NCBI RefSeq assembly: GCF_008725655.1
Contig: NZ_VYXP01000007.1
Coordinates: 45,001-109,000 of the forward strand
DNA: 64,000 bases
Source of the DNA: Marinihelvus fidelis
GTDB lineage: Bacteria > Pseudomonadota > Gammaproteobacteria > Xanthomonadales > SZUA-36
Direction of reading: 5' to 3'
The notes under the pieces were generated by a model. The model did not search any database, was not told the DNA's origin, and saw only the letters and a program-made list of their open reading frames with translations. Positions within the stretch are counted from its first letter, which is position 1; each line of letters opens with the position of its first letter. Below are positions 9,998 to 19,423 of the stretch, one piece after another. A program made the position numbers and the translations under genes.

Positions 9998-10729
9998 ATG
10001 ACCAATACTGTTCTGCTGGATAATGTCAGTCACCACGACCTGAAGGTCAGAACCGGCCATTCGGCCAATTTCGGTGATGCCGTTAATATGGCGATGGTGT
10101 TCCCCACCGAATTTCCTTTTGTCCAGCGCGAATACCCCATCCTGTTTCGCAGGGAAACCAACGGTGATTTCCAGGCCGTCGTGCTGCTGGGGTTCGATAA
10201 GGGTGAGAACCTGTTCCTGGATGCTTCCGGTTGGAATGCTCGTTACGTCCCCGCAGTCCAGGAGCGTGGACCGTTCCTGATCGGGCTGCATGGCGCTAAA
10301 GATGGTGTGGATGAACCCGAGCCGATGATCCATGTCGACCTGGATCACCCGCGCGTCAACCGGCATGAAGGTGAATCGGTGTTCCTTCGGCATGGTGGTC
10401 ACTCGCCCTACCTGAAACGCATCAATCGGATTCTTCAGCTGATTTTTCACGGCGCCGAGCTGGCCAGGCCGATGTTTGCGGCTTTCGAGGAAGCCGGGCT
10501 GATCGAGGCCATGGAAGCGAAGGTGAGCCTGGATGAGCGCACGCAGTACACGCTGCCCGATTTTTTCACCATCAATACCGATCGCCTGGCGGCACTGGAC
10601 GGCGCGATGCTGGAAAAACTGAACCGCGATGGTTACCTGCAGCTCGCCATCATGGTGGCGAACTCACTGGGCAACATTGAATGGTTGATCGAGCTCAAGA
10701 ACCGCAAACGCGCGGCGGCGAACGCCTGA
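9998..10729 (+). CDS. SapC family protein
   Basis: 243 aa, no signal peptide or membrane segment. The pattern FPTEFPFVQREYPILFR near residues 35-51, LFLDASGWNARYVPA and GFDKGENLFLD matches the SapC family, named for a Campylobacter S-layer locus but common beside sugar TonB receptors in proteobacteria. Its biochemical role is not established. A purine-rich GGACGGA precedes the ATG at 9998. It stands between the receptor and the cupin/halogenase pair, the usual arrangement of this cassette, which suggests a shared but unknown job. Confidence 0.85.
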   Translation: MTNTVLLDNVSHHDLKVRTGHSANFGDAVNMAMVFPTEFPFVQREYPILFRRETNGDFQAVVLLGFDKGENLFLDASGWNARYVPAVQERGPFLIGLHGAKDGVDEPEPMIHVDLDHPRVNRHEGESVFLRHGGHSPYLKRINRILQLIFHGAELARPMFAAFEEAGLIEAMEAKVSLDERTQYTLPDFFTINTDRLAALDGAMLEKLNRDGYLQLAIMVANSLGNIEWLIELKNRKRAAANA

Positions 10730-10745
10730 TCGCGCGGTGACGGCC

Positions 10746-11759
10746 ATGCGCGAAACACGGGTGCTTGAAGACATCGCACCGGAGCATGTTCCATGGTCCG
10801 AGATTGTTGAGGAAGGCTGTCCCGTCATCCTGAAGGGGCTGGTGCGGGACTGGCCATTGGCGCGGACCAGCGCTCCGAGGGAGGCTGCGTCGTATTTGCG
10901 GCAGTTCTACCAGGGTCGTCCCGTGACCGCGTTCCTCGGTCGTCCGGAACTGCATGGTCGGTTCGGCTATACCGAAGACGCCACCCGTCTGGATTTCCAG
11001 TCTGAACGGGGCGACCTTGGGGCATACCTGGAGCGCATCCTGGAACTCGCCGGTGATGCCGGCGCGCCATCTATCTATATCGGCTCGACCGATGTTGACC
11101 AGTTCCTGCCCGGCTTCCGTACTGAAAATGACCTGGTGCTGAACCACGACATGTTTGAGGCCTCCCCGCCAATGGTCGGCGCGTGGATCGGCAACCGCAC
11201 GACCGCGCTCGCTCATCACGACCTGTCTTACAACGTGGCCTGTTGCCTGGTGGGTCGGCGACGGTTTTCCCTGTTTCCGCCGGAGCAGGTGGCCAATCTT
11301 TACCCGGGTCCGCTGGACCCGACACCGGGTGGCCAGGTGGTCACCATGGCGGATATTGGGGACCCGGATTTCGATCGGTTTCCCGGCCTGCGCGAGGCGC
11401 TCGATACCGGCGAAGTGGCGGATCTTGAGCCCGGTGACGCCCTGTACTACCCGGCGTTGTGGTGGCACCAGGTCAGTGCCCTGGAGGATTTCAATATCAT
11501 GGTGAACTACTGGTGGAACCGCGTGCCGGATTTCGTCGACACGCCACAGACCACGCTGATGCATGCGCTGCTGAGTCTTCGTGACCGGCCGGAGCCGGAA
11601 AAACGTGCCTGGCGGGCCATGTTTGACTACTACGTGTTCGGGCCGGCGGATCGCGCCGGTGCTCACCTGCCGGAAGGCGCGCGCGGACCATTGGCACCGC
11701 TGGATGATATGTCGGCGCGCCGGCTGCGCGCTCTACTGCAGAGGAAGCTGAACCGATGA
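10746..11759 (+). CDS. Cupin-like (JmjC/cupin-8, FIH-type) protein
   Basis: About 337 aa. The N-terminal region (EEGCPVILKGLVRDWP) is the hallmark of the FIH-like cupin-8 family. The metal site is seen as H-x-D in AHHDLSYN (about residues 157-159) and a distal His in WWHQVS (about 241), with the hydrophobic YYPALWWHQV strand between. These are expected Fe(II)/2-oxoglutarate oxygenase features, so a hydroxylase is likely but unproven. ATG at 10746 is preferred because GGTGA lies just upstream; GTG at 10737 is an alternative. Its stop overlaps the halogenase start (ATGA), implying translational coupling. Homologues commonly sit beside TonB receptors and tryptophan-halogenase-like genes. Confidence 0.82.
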   Translation: MRETRVLEDIAPEHVPWSEIVEEGCPVILKGLVRDWPLARTSAPREAASYLRQFYQGRPVTAFLGRPELHGRFGYTEDATRLDFQSERGDLGAYLERILELAGDAGAPSIYIGSTDVDQFLPGFRTENDLVLNHDMFEASPPMVGAWIGNRTTALAHHDLSYNVACCLVGRRRFSLFPPEQVANLYPGPLDPTPGGQVVTMADIGDPDFDRFPGLREALDTGEVADLEPGDALYYPALWWHQVSALEDFNIMVNYWWNRVPDFVDTPQTTLMHALLSLRDRPEPEKRAWRAMFDYYVFGPADRAGAHLPEGARGPLAPLDDMSARRLRALLQRKLNR

Positions 11760-13255
11760 GTTCCAAGGGCGAACAGGCGGTTCGGCGAGTGGTGATCGCT
11801 GGCGGCGGTACCGCCGGGTGGACCGCCGCTGCCGCGCTGGTACGCCAACTGGGCGCACTGCTGGATATCACCCTGGTGGAATCGGATGCTATCGGCACAG
11901 TGGGTGTCGGCGAAGCGACTATTCCGACATTCAGGACATTTCACGCCCTGATCGGTGTTGATGAACGCGAGTTCATGCGCGAGACCAAGGCGACGTTCAA
12001 GCTGGGGATTTCCTTCGAGGACTGGGATCGGCTGGGCGAGCGTTACATTCATCCCTTCGGCGAAGTCGGCAAATCGACCTGGATGGGCGATTTCCAGCAC
12101 ATGTGGCTTATGGCGAAGGACCGGGGTGAAGCCGGTGAGCTGGGAGACTACTGTTTTGAGCACGTGGCGGCGCGCGCCGGGAAATTCGCCGTGGCCGAGG
12201 GCTCGAAGATCAACTATGCCTACCACCTTGATGCTGGGATGTACGCGAAGTACCTGCGCGGCAAGTTTTCACCCATGGGAATCAACCGCATCGAGGGCAA
12301 GATCGACCAGGTTGAGCAGGACGGCGAGTCCGGATACGTCACGGCGCTGGTACTGGAGGACGGCACCCGGGTCGAGGGCGACCTGTTCGTCGATTGCACC
12401 GGTTTTCGCGGCCTGTTGATCGAGCAGACGCTGGAAGCCGGCTACGAGGACTGGCGTCACTGGCTGCCCACGGACAGCGCGCTGGCCGTGCAGACCGAGA
12501 ATGCCGGCAGCACACCCCCGTACACCCGCGCGATGGCGCGCAGCTCGGGGTGGCAGTGGCGGATTCCGTTGCAGCACCGCGTGGGCAACGGCCTGGTGTT
12601 CTGCAGTCGTTACCAGGATGAAGATCCGGCGCGTGAAGAACTGCTGGGCAACCTCGAGGGTGAACCACTTACCGAGCCGCGCCTGATTCGTTACGTGACC
12701 GGCCGGCGACGACGCGCCTGGGTGAAGAACGTGGTGGCGCTGGGCCTGTCCAGCGGCTTCCTCGAGCCGCTGGAGAGCACCAGTATTCACCTGATCCAGA
12801 TTGGCGTGATGCGGTTGATTCAGTTGTTTCCCTTTGACGGCAATTTCGAGGCCCTGGCCACGCGTTACAACGCCAAGTCTGAAGCAGAGTTCGAAAACGT
12901 CCGCGACTTCATCATCCTGCACTACACGCTGACGCGGCGTGACGACACGCCGTTCTGGCGCCATTGCCGTGACATGACTATTCCGGACAGCCTGGCCGCT
13001 CGTATCGAGCTGTTCCAGGAGAGCGGTTGCGTCTACCCGGCCGCCGAGGAGCTGTTCAAGGTGACGTCGTGGCTGTTCGTGATGATGGGACAGGGCGTGA
13101 TGCCGCACCATTATCACCACATGGGCGCTTTGCTCGGTGACCAAAGACTGAACCGGGCGCTGGGCTCACTGAAAGCGAACATTGCCGCCGCAGTGGACAA
13201 AATGCCCACCCACCAGGTCTTCATTGACCGCTACTGTCGCGCGCCGGACGCGTAA
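11756..13255 (+). CDS. Flavin-dependent tryptophan-halogenase family protein
   Basis: 499 aa. The FAD-binding GGGTAGW motif is at about 16-22, followed by GVGEATIP (50-57). The residues needed for halogenation in PrnA/RebH have counterparts: Lys82 (TFKLGI), the GWQWRIP motif at 265-271, and Glu340-Ser341 in PLEST. By motif it should therefore be catalytically competent, using reduced flavin from a separate reductase that is not in the window. Related enzymes in TonB-receptor loci of Xanthomonas and Brevundimonas-like bacteria halogenate indoles, but their natural substrates are unknown. It is coupled to the cupin gene by a 4-base overlap and runs convergently into the next gene with only 7 bases between. 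Confidence 0.9.
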   Translation: MSSKGEQAVRRVVIAGGGTAGWTAAAALVRQLGALLDITLVESDAIGTVGVGEATIPTFRTFHALIGVDEREFMRETKATFKLGISFEDWDRLGERYIHPFGEVGKSTWMGDFQHMWLMAKDRGEAGELGDYCFEHVAARAGKFAVAEGSKINYAYHLDAGMYAKYLRGKFSPMGINRIEGKIDQVEQDGESGYVTALVLEDGTRVEGDLFVDCTGFRGLLIEQTLEAGYEDWRHWLPTDSALAVQTENAGSTPPYTRAMARSSGWQWRIPLQHRVGNGLVFCSRYQDEDPAREELLGNLEGEPLTEPRLIRYVTGRRRRAWVKNVVALGLSSGFLEPLESTSIHLIQIGVMRLIQLFPFDGNFEALATRYNAKSEAEFENVRDFIILHYTLTRRDDTPFWRHCRDMTIPDSLAARIELFQESGCVYPAAEELFKVTSWLFVMMGQGVMPHHYHHMGALLGDQRLNRALGSLKANIAAAVDKMPTHQVFIDRYCRAPDA

Positions 13256-13262
13256 ACCGGCC

Positions 13263-14393
13263 TCAGAGGAACAGCTTCCGATAGATTTCGTCGGCCTGCC
13301 GCTGCATGTCGCGCGCTTTTACCGTGTCACCCAGCTGCTCATAGACCTGAGCGGCCAGGGCGTAAAACCGTGGCTCGGTGTCGAGTTTCTCGATGGCTGA
13401 CAAGGCCAGCAATTCCGCCTGGCGGAGTTCACCCTGGTCCAGCGCGACCTGGGCGCGTGTGTAGGCGAAATACGGGTTGGCCTCGCGGTATTCGGCCGCC
13501 AGGCGGCGGAAGTATTCGGCGCGTTCCTTCTGGCCTACGGTGCCATACAACGTCCCCAGGTTGCTGGTCAGGCTCAGGTCCCGTGGATTCCAGGACAGGC
13601 CTTGCAGGTAAGCCGTCTCCGCGTCCAGCAGCCGTTGGTTGCGAAAGTAGAGGTTCCCCAGGTTGTTCCAGATGTAACTGCGGCCGGGGTCAAGTTCCAG
13701 CGCACGACGCATGTGGCGGAATGCGGCCAGGTTGTCGCCTTCGGCCAGGATTTCCATGGCGCGGTTGCTGTAGTAAAGCGCTTCGACCCGCCGGCCGGAT
13801 ATGGTCTGTTGACGGTAGCTGGGGTTGTAGCGCTGCATCTCCAGGTCCACGATCAGTTCTTCGCCGGTGCGCAGCCTGACCTTGGCGTTGACGTGACGTA
13901 GCAACATCATGGTGTTGCTGCCTTCTCGCATGTCCCAGGCGGGTGGCAGGATGACGTCGTTGACCTCGGCCACCAGGTTCATCTGCCGTGCCATGGCCAC
14001 GTAGATCAGCGTGTAGCTCAGGCAGTTGACCTTGCGGGCGGCGAAAGCACGTGTCGGCGGCAGGGTCGGGTTGACGGCGTTATAGTCGATACCGAATCCA
14101 CCGGTCGGAACCGGGCCCAGCAGGCGCAGGTGAAGTGCTTTCGCCCGACTGTAAGGCGATGCATGTGCGGCTTCGATTTCTTTAGCCGCCGAAACCAGGA
14201 TCGGCGGCAAGGCATTGAGATCTTCGGCGGGGAGTTCGTGTTCGCGGATGACCTGGCCGGTGAGCGAATGGCCGGACAAAAGCTCGGCAACCGCCGTCTT
14301 TGACGGGGTCTGCACCCAGTCCGGATGCGGATCGACGATGCTGCAGGCCGCCAGGCCCAACGTCGCGATCCCTGTCGCGAGCGCCCGCTTCAT
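13263..14393 (-). CDS. Lipoprotein with transglutaminase-like domain and TPR repeats
   Basis: 376 aa. A lipobox LAAC (Cys17) marks a lipoprotein. Residues about 80-190 look like a transglutaminase/cysteine-protease core, with Cys124 (KVNCLSYT), His167 (LRHVNA) and Asp183 (IVDLE) forming a plausible Cys-His-Asp triad. Residues about 205-376 are tandem TPR helices (for example FRHMRRALELDPGRSYIWNNLG). The layout resembles periplasmic transglutaminase-like TPR proteins; activity is unproven. Orientation matches the sugar operon below, but an 89-bp gap separates it, so membership is uncertain. Confidence 0.75.
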   Translation of the reverse strand: MKRALATGIATLGLAACSIVDPHPDWVQTPSKTAVAELLSGHSLTGQVIREHELPAEDLNALPPILVSAAKEIEAAHASPYSRAKALHLRLLGPVPTGGFGIDYNAVNPTLPPTRAFAARKVNCLSYTLIYVAMARQMNLVAEVNDVILPPAWDMREGSNTMMLLRHVNAKVRLRTGEELIVDLEMQRYNPSYRQQTISGRRVEALYYSNRAMEILAEGDNLAAFRHMRRALELDPGRSYIWNNLGNLYFRNQRLLDAETAYLQGLSWNPRDLSLTSNLGTLYGTVGQKERAEYFRRLAAEYREANPYFAYTRAQVALDQGELRQAELLALSAIEKLDTEPRFYALAAQVYEQLGDTVKARDMQRQADEIYRKLFL

Positions 14394-14482
14394 GGCCAGT
14401 TATCCTGGAAAGCTGCTTAAAGCATACGCCTTTTAGCGGGCGCCGGCACCTTCAGCGTGCCGTCGAGGTGCTGGTCCCCTAC

Positions 14483-15733
14483 TTAGCCGGCTTCCAGGAT
14501 GGAGAGTCGGCGGGCGGCTTCCATCATCGCGCGGCCGGTGTGATACGGGCCTTTCCACGCGCCGGCGCGGTAGTGCGGATCCGGTGCATTGTCCGAAGGG
14601 GCGCCCTGGCTGCGCCACTCCACGCCGCCTGGTGCGATGTGGGCGCGTTGCGTGAATGCCCAGACGGTATCGGCGGCCTCGCCCCAGCGGTCGTCGCCGC
14701 TAAGCAGGTCGGCATTCAGGAAGCCTACCAGGGCCTCGGCCTGAACCCACCATGTGCTTTCGGAAGGGTCGCCGTTGCCATCCGGACGGTCCTGTACAAA
14801 ACCGGCAGCGGTCATGGCCTGTGACAACACCCTCTCGGCTAACGCCAGCGCGCGTGGCCGGACGGCGGTCCTGACCACGGGGTCATCAAGCGCTTCCGCG
14901 GCCTCCCAGAGCAGCCAGCTGGCCTCGATTTCGTGGCCAAAGGATTCGACTGCGGGCAGCTCGTTCCACTGGCGGTCGAAGTACAGGCCAAGTCTCGGTG
15001 TGTCCGCTACCAGGACATGGTCGATGAACAGGTCGATGGATTCCCGCAAGGCCTTGCGACTGCGTGCGTTCGGCGCGGCCTGGTGCAGCGCGGTGCAGGC
15101 TTCCACCAGGTGCAGGTGCGTGTTCATGGTCTTGGGCGCGTCGAGGTCGTCGTCGCCCAGGCGCATGTCGGCGGCCGGCGTCCAGTTTCGATTAAATGAC
15201 TCGATAAACCCACCGTACTCATCGTCTCGCGCGTGCTCCCACAGCGCGGCCAGGTAGTCTCGCGCCTTGGTGATGGCCGAGGTGTCGCTGGTCAGCCGGT
15301 AGTACGCGCACAGGGCGTAGATGCTGAAACACAGTCCATATGAGCGCTTGCCGTCGTCGGCGACGCTGCCGTCAGCCTCGAGCGACCAGTAAGCGCCACC
15401 AAAACCCGGGTCGTCAAAATGGTCATTGAAATAGCGGTAAGCCCGATCGGCCGCCAGCCGGCATTCGCGGTCGCCACCGGCCCGGCCCACCTCGCTGAAG
15501 AACCACAGAAGGCGGGTGTGCAGTACCAGGTGTTTGCGGGCGCCCGCGACGGGCTGGCCCGAAGCGTCGATCTCGCCATAAAAACCGCCGTTTTCCCGGT
15601 CGATGGAATGGTCCAGCCACCAGCGCGTGATGGCATCGAGTTCGCGCAGGGCGTCCTCCATGGTGAATATTGTTCTTGTTGTGATTTCCGGTGCGGCTGT
15701 CATGGCCCTGGCAGTCGTTGTCGAAAGGATCAT
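14483..15733 (-). CDS. AGE-family disaccharide 2-epimerase (cellobiose/mannobiose 2-epimerase-like)
   Basis: About 416 aa. An (alpha/alpha)6-barrel protein of the N-acylglucosamine 2-epimerase/cellobiose 2-epimerase family. Visible are ENGGFYGEID near the N-terminus, KTMNTHLHLVEA, ESFGHEIEASWLL and a C-terminal WKGPYHTGRAMME with conserved His. Family members interconvert the reducing-end sugar (cellobiose to glucosyl-mannose, mannobiose to mannosyl-glucose). The GH130 mannosylglucose-phosphorylase-like gene 4 bases upstream favours mannobiose or mannosyl-glucose chemistry. The open frame extends to 15826, but that would overlap GH130; ATG at 15733, immediately after the GH130 stop, is the most likely start, with ATG at 15703 or 15661 possible. 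Confidence 0.85.
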   Translation of the reverse strand: MILSTTTARAMTAAPEITTRTIFTMEDALRELDAITRWWLDHSIDRENGGFYGEIDASGQPVAGARKHLVLHTRLLWFFSEVGRAGGDRECRLAADRAYRYFNDHFDDPGFGGAYWSLEADGSVADDGKRSYGLCFSIYALCAYYRLTSDTSAITKARDYLAALWEHARDDEYGGFIESFNRNWTPAADMRLGDDDLDAPKTMNTHLHLVEACTALHQAAPNARSRKALRESIDLFIDHVLVADTPRLGLYFDRQWNELPAVESFGHEIEASWLLWEAAEALDDPVVRTAVRPRALALAERVLSQAMTAAGFVQDRPDGNGDPSESTWWVQAEALVGFLNADLLSGDDRWGEAADTVWAFTQRAHIAPGGVEWRSQGAPSDNAPDPHYRAGAWKGPYHTGRAMMEAARRLSILEAG

Positions 15734-15737
15734 TATC

Positions 15738-16925
15738 TCAAACTTTGGATCGATTTTGATTGGCATTGACCAACTGCCTGATGGCGCTGGCGGAAGTCGC
15801 GGTGCTGCCGCCGTCTTCAGGGGCATTCAGGCAGTGATCCACCAGCCGGTCGACACTGCTGGTGGCGACGTGCATGCGCGTGTCCGCCGAGGCGTAATAG
15901 ATCAGAACACGGGCGTCGTCACCGTTGCCGTCACGTATCCAGCCGTTGCAGAACACCACGTTGGACACGTCCCCCGGCCGTTCATCACCGCGCGGCGCCA
16001 GCAGGTGTCCGGCGGGCTTGCGCCGGATCACCCAGGGCCGGTCGAGTTCGGTCAGGAAGGGGTAGAGCACGTAGCGCAGCCCGGCCGCGGTGCCGCGGAC
16101 GCCATGTGCCAGGTGCAGCCAGCCTTCGCGGGTGCGAATGGGGGGCGGCCCCTGGCCGTTCTTGGCCTCGGCAATGGTGTGATAGGCGCGTGGGTCGACG
16201 ACGGTTTCCTCGTCTACGCGGGCGTTGTCCATGCGCTCAGCCAGCCCCCAGCTGAGGCCGCCGGCACCGCCGGCCTCGATGAAGCCATCCTGCGGGCGTG
16301 TGTACAACCCGTAACGGCCGTCGATGAATTCGGGGTGCAGCACCACGTTGCGTTGCTGCGGTGAGCGCGTCACCAGGTCCGGCAGTCGTTCCCAGGTGTC
16401 AAGGTCGCGGGTGCGGGCGATGCCGCAACGCGCCAGCGCCGCGGTCGGGTCGTCCGGGTGGTTCGGGTCGTGCCGCTCGGCGCAGAACAGGCCGTAGATC
16501 CAGCCATCTTCGTGCGCGGTCAGGCGCATGTCATAGAGGTTGGTCTCCGCATCGTCCAGCGCGGGCATGTCGATGGGCGCATCCCGAAAACGAAAACCGT
16601 CAACGCCGTTGTCACTTTCGGCGATGGCGAAGTAAGACTTCCGATCGGCGCCCTCCATGCGCAGCACCAGCAGGTACTTGCCCTGCCAGGCCATTGCACC
16701 AGCGTTGAAGGTGCTGTTGACGCCAATCCGCTCCAGCAAGTGCGGGTTTGTGACCGGGTCCAGGTCGTAGCGCCATTCCAGCGGCACGTGGTCGCGCGTG
16801 ACCACGGGGTGGCGCCAGCGTTCGTAGATGCCGTTGCCGGCCTCGTCCACTGGCGAGTTGGTGCGCCTGAGCAGCGCGTCGAGCTCGGCGCGCAGGCGGG
16901 AAAGGCGCGGGTCGAAACCTGTCAT
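15738..16925 (-). CDS. GH130 phosphorylase, mannosylglucose phosphorylase-like
   Basis: 395 aa. A five-bladed beta-propeller glycoside phosphorylase of GH130. NSTFNAGAMAWQGKYLLVLRMEG, the DAETNLYDMRLTAHEDG block (with the candidate acid Asp) and LTELDRPW are characteristic, and the N-terminal length fits subgroup 1 (4-O-beta-mannosyl-glucose phosphorylase) better than subgroup 2. Expected reaction: Man-beta-1,4-Glc plus phosphate gives mannose-1-phosphate and glucose. It has no signal peptide and so is cytoplasmic. It sits between GH94 (22-bp gap) and the epimerase (4-bp gap), a complete intracellular phosphorolytic set. Subgroup is inferred by eye. Confidence 0.87.
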   Translation of the reverse strand: MTGFDPRLSRLRAELDALLRRTNSPVDEAGNGIYERWRHPVVTRDHVPLEWRYDLDPVTNPHLLERIGVNSTFNAGAMAWQGKYLLVLRMEGADRKSYFAIAESDNGVDGFRFRDAPIDMPALDDAETNLYDMRLTAHEDGWIYGLFCAERHDPNHPDDPTAALARCGIARTRDLDTWERLPDLVTRSPQQRNVVLHPEFIDGRYGLYTRPQDGFIEAGGAGGLSWGLAERMDNARVDEETVVDPRAYHTIAEAKNGQGPPPIRTREGWLHLAHGVRGTAAGLRYVLYPFLTELDRPWVIRRKPAGHLLAPRGDERPGDVSNVVFCNGWIRDGNGDDARVLIYYASADTRMHVATSSVDRLVDHCLNAPEDGGSTATSASAIRQLVNANQNRSKV

Positions 16926-16947
16926 GACTCTGCCGGGGCCATTGACC

Positions 16948-19419
16948 TTACGCCTGGCCCATCACCACCTCGACTACGCACCGGCTCCCGGGCGCCGCCA
17001 GTGGCAGCGTGGTTCCGGTCACGGGCCTTCCGTCGACGCTGGTCGATGCGATGCCGCGTGACACCCTGTCAGGGTTGCGCACGCGAATGTCGTAGGTCGC
17101 GTCACGGTAACGGCGCGTCACCTCGAAGCCGTCCCAGTCTGCGGGGATGCAGGGGTCGATGCACAGCCCGTCATAGTCCGGGCGGATGCCCAGGATATGC
17201 TCGGTGATGGCGTGCCAGTTCCAGGCCGCCGTTCCGGTGAGCCAGGAGTTCTTGGCTTCGCCGGGCAGGAAGGCTTCCTTGCCGGCCACCATCTGCGCGT
17301 AGACGTACGGCTCAATCTTGCGCAGGGCGACGTGGTCCTGGAACGCCGGCGCGATGCGGCGCCAGTAGTCGAAGGCGCGGTCGCCACGACCCAGCACGGT
17401 CTCGGCGATTACAATCCACGGGTTGTTGTGGCAGAAGATGCCGCCGTTTTCCTTGTAGCCCTGGGGATAGGTACTGATTTCCCCCAGCTCCAGGTGGTAG
17501 CGCGTGTAGGCTGGCGCGTTCAGCACGATGCCGTACTCGCACGCCAGGCGTTCCTCGACCGACGCCATTGCGGTTTCCGCCCGGCTGTCGTCCTGGCCCA
17601 GGCCGGCCATGACACAGAACCCCTGCGGTTCAATAAAGATCTGGCTGCCGTCGCTGTCTTTCGACCCGACCGCATCGCCATTGGCGTCGTAGGCGCGCAA
17701 CCACCATTCGCCGTCCCAGCCATGATCGGCAATGGCGGTGCGCATGTCGGCCACGTGGCCTTCCGCGCGGCATGCCTCGGCCTCGTCACCCAGTCGCCTG
17801 CACAGGTCGGCGTAGTCGCCGCCGTAAAGTACGAACTGCGCGGCGATGAACATCGACTCGGCCACCTGGCCCTCGCCGGTCCCGGTGGTCTGGAAGGTCT
17901 GGTCCGGGTTGGTGGAAAAGCAGTTCAGGTTCAGGCAGTCGTTCCAGTCGGCGCGGCCGATCAGCGGCAGGCCGTGCGGTCCGCGCTTGCGTACGACATG
18001 GTCGAAAGACGCCTTCAGGTGCGCCAGCAGCGGCGCCGTGCGGGTCTCGTCGTTTTCCCAGGGCACCGCCTCGTCCAGGATCGAGACATCACCGGTCTCG
18101 CGGATGTAGGCCGTGGTCGACAGCACCAGCCACAGCGGGTCGTCATTGAAGTTGCCGCCGATGGCCGCGTTACCGCGCTTGGTCAGCGGCTGGTACTGGT
18201 GATAGACGGAGCCGTCCTCAAACTGGGTAGCGGCGATGTCGAGAATGCGTTCGCGGGCGCGGTCCGGGGCCAGGTGTACCGAACCCAGCAGGTCCTGGTT
18301 GGAGTCGCGGAAGCCCATGCCGCGGCCTAGGCCCGCCTCGAAGAACGAGGCGCTGCGTGAAAGGTTGAAAGTCACCATGCACTGGTAGGCATTCCATGTG
18401 TTGACCATGCGGTCGAGTCGCGGCTCATGCGACTTCACCTGGAACCGCGACAGCAGATCGTCCCAGTAAGCCGCCAGCCGGCCGAGCGCGGCGTCTGCCT
18501 TGTCGGTGGTGTCGTAGCGGGCAATCAATGCCTCGGCCGCGGTGCGGTTCAGGTTGCCATCGGCATCGAACTTGTCGTTGTCGGGCATTTCCACATAGCC
18601 AAGCTGGAACACCAGTTCCCGGGTTTCACCGGCGGCCAGTTCCAGGTCGAAACGGTGCGAGGCAACCGGCGACCATCCGTGTGCGACGCTGTCGCCGGAC
18701 GTGCCGGCGGCGACCTGGTCAGGCCGGTCGAAGCCGTTGTAGGGGCCCAGGAAGGTGTCGCGGTCGGTGTCGAAGCCGTCGATTTCGGCATTGACGGTAT
18801 AGAAAGCAAAATGATCACGGCGTTCGCGGTATTCGGTCTTGTGATAGACCGTCCCGCCATGCACTTCCACCTCGCCAACCGAGAAGTTGCGCTGGAAGTT
18901 GCTCATGTCATCCTCGGCGTTCCAGAGACACCATTCGACGAACGAGTAGAGCTGTAGCGAACGTGCCTGGCCGGAGCGGTTCTCCACCGTTACGCGTTGC
19001 ACTTCCACGTGATCGCCAGGCGGCACGAAGAACAGCACGCTGACCCGCACGCCATCTTTCTCGCCCGTGATCTGCGTGTATCCCATGCCGTGGCGGCATT
19101 CGTAGTGGTCCAATGGTGTGCGGCAGGGCTTCCAGCCGGGCGACCAGGTGGTGTCGCCGTCGCGGATGTAGAAATAACGCCCGCCATCGTCGACCGGCAC
19201 GTTGTTGTAGCGGTAACGGGTCAGGCGGCGGAACTTGGCGTCGCGGTAAAAGGCATAACCGCCGGCCGTATTCGAGATCAACGAGAAAAACACCTCGCTG
19301 CCCAGGTAGTTGATCCACGGGTACGGCGTGTCAGGACGGGTGATGACATACTCACGACGTTCATCGTCGAAATGCCCGAACTCGGTTTCGGCGCTGGCCG
19401 GTTTCAGTGCGGCAACCAT
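16948..19419 (-). CDS. GH94 cellobiose phosphorylase
   Basis: 823 aa. N-terminal [14 protein letters not shown] and PYPWINYLG, then [28 protein letters not shown] (about 368-379) and the catalytic segment GRADWND (Asp at about 491-494) are textbook GH94 cellobiose phosphorylase. It converts cellobiose plus phosphate to glucose-1-phosphate and glucose in the cytoplasm. A longer frame reaches 19440, but the ATG at 19419 has GGAGG 8 bases upstream and aligns with family N-termini. The ribosome site overlaps the end of the symporter gene (stop at 19424), so the two are coupled. Glucose-1-phosphate made here could feed GlgC encoded 15 kb away. Confidence 0.95.
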   Translation of the reverse strand: MVAALKPASAETEFGHFDDERREYVITRPDTPYPWINYLGSEVFFSLISNTAGGYAFYRDAKFRRLTRYRYNNVPVDDGGRYFYIRDGDTTWSPGWKPCRTPLDHYECRHGMGYTQITGEKDGVRVSVLFFVPPGDHVEVQRVTVENRSGQARSLQLYSFVEWCLWNAEDDMSNFQRNFSVGEVEVHGGTVYHKTEYRERRDHFAFYTVNAEIDGFDTDRDTFLGPYNGFDRPDQVAAGTSGDSVAHGWSPVASHRFDLELAAGETRELVFQLGYVEMPDNDKFDADGNLNRTAAEALIARYDTTDKADAALGRLAAYWDDLLSRFQVKSHEPRLDRMVNTWNAYQCMVTFNLSRSASFFEAGLGRGMGFRDSNQDLLGSVHLAPDRARERILDIAATQFEDGSVYHQYQPLTKRGNAAIGGNFNDDPLWLVLSTTAYIRETGDVSILDEAVPWENDETRTAPLLAHLKASFDHVVRKRGPHGLPLIGRADWNDCLNLNCFSTNPDQTFQTTGTGEGQVAESMFIAAQFVLYGGDYADLCRRLGDEAEACRAEGHVADMRTAIADHGWDGEWWLRAYDANGDAVGSKDSDGSQIFIEPQGFCVMAGLGQDDSRAETAMASVEERLACEYGIVLNAPAYTRYHLELGEISTYPQGYKENGGIFCHNNPWIVIAETVLGRGDRAFDYWRRIAPAFQDHVALRKIEPYVYAQMVAGKEAFLPGEAKNSWLTGTAAWNWHAITEHILGIRPDYDGLCIDPCIPADWDGFEVTRRYRDATYDIRVRNPDRVSRGIASTSVDGRPVTGTTLPLAAPGSRCVVEVVMGQA

Positions 19420-19423
19420 GGGC

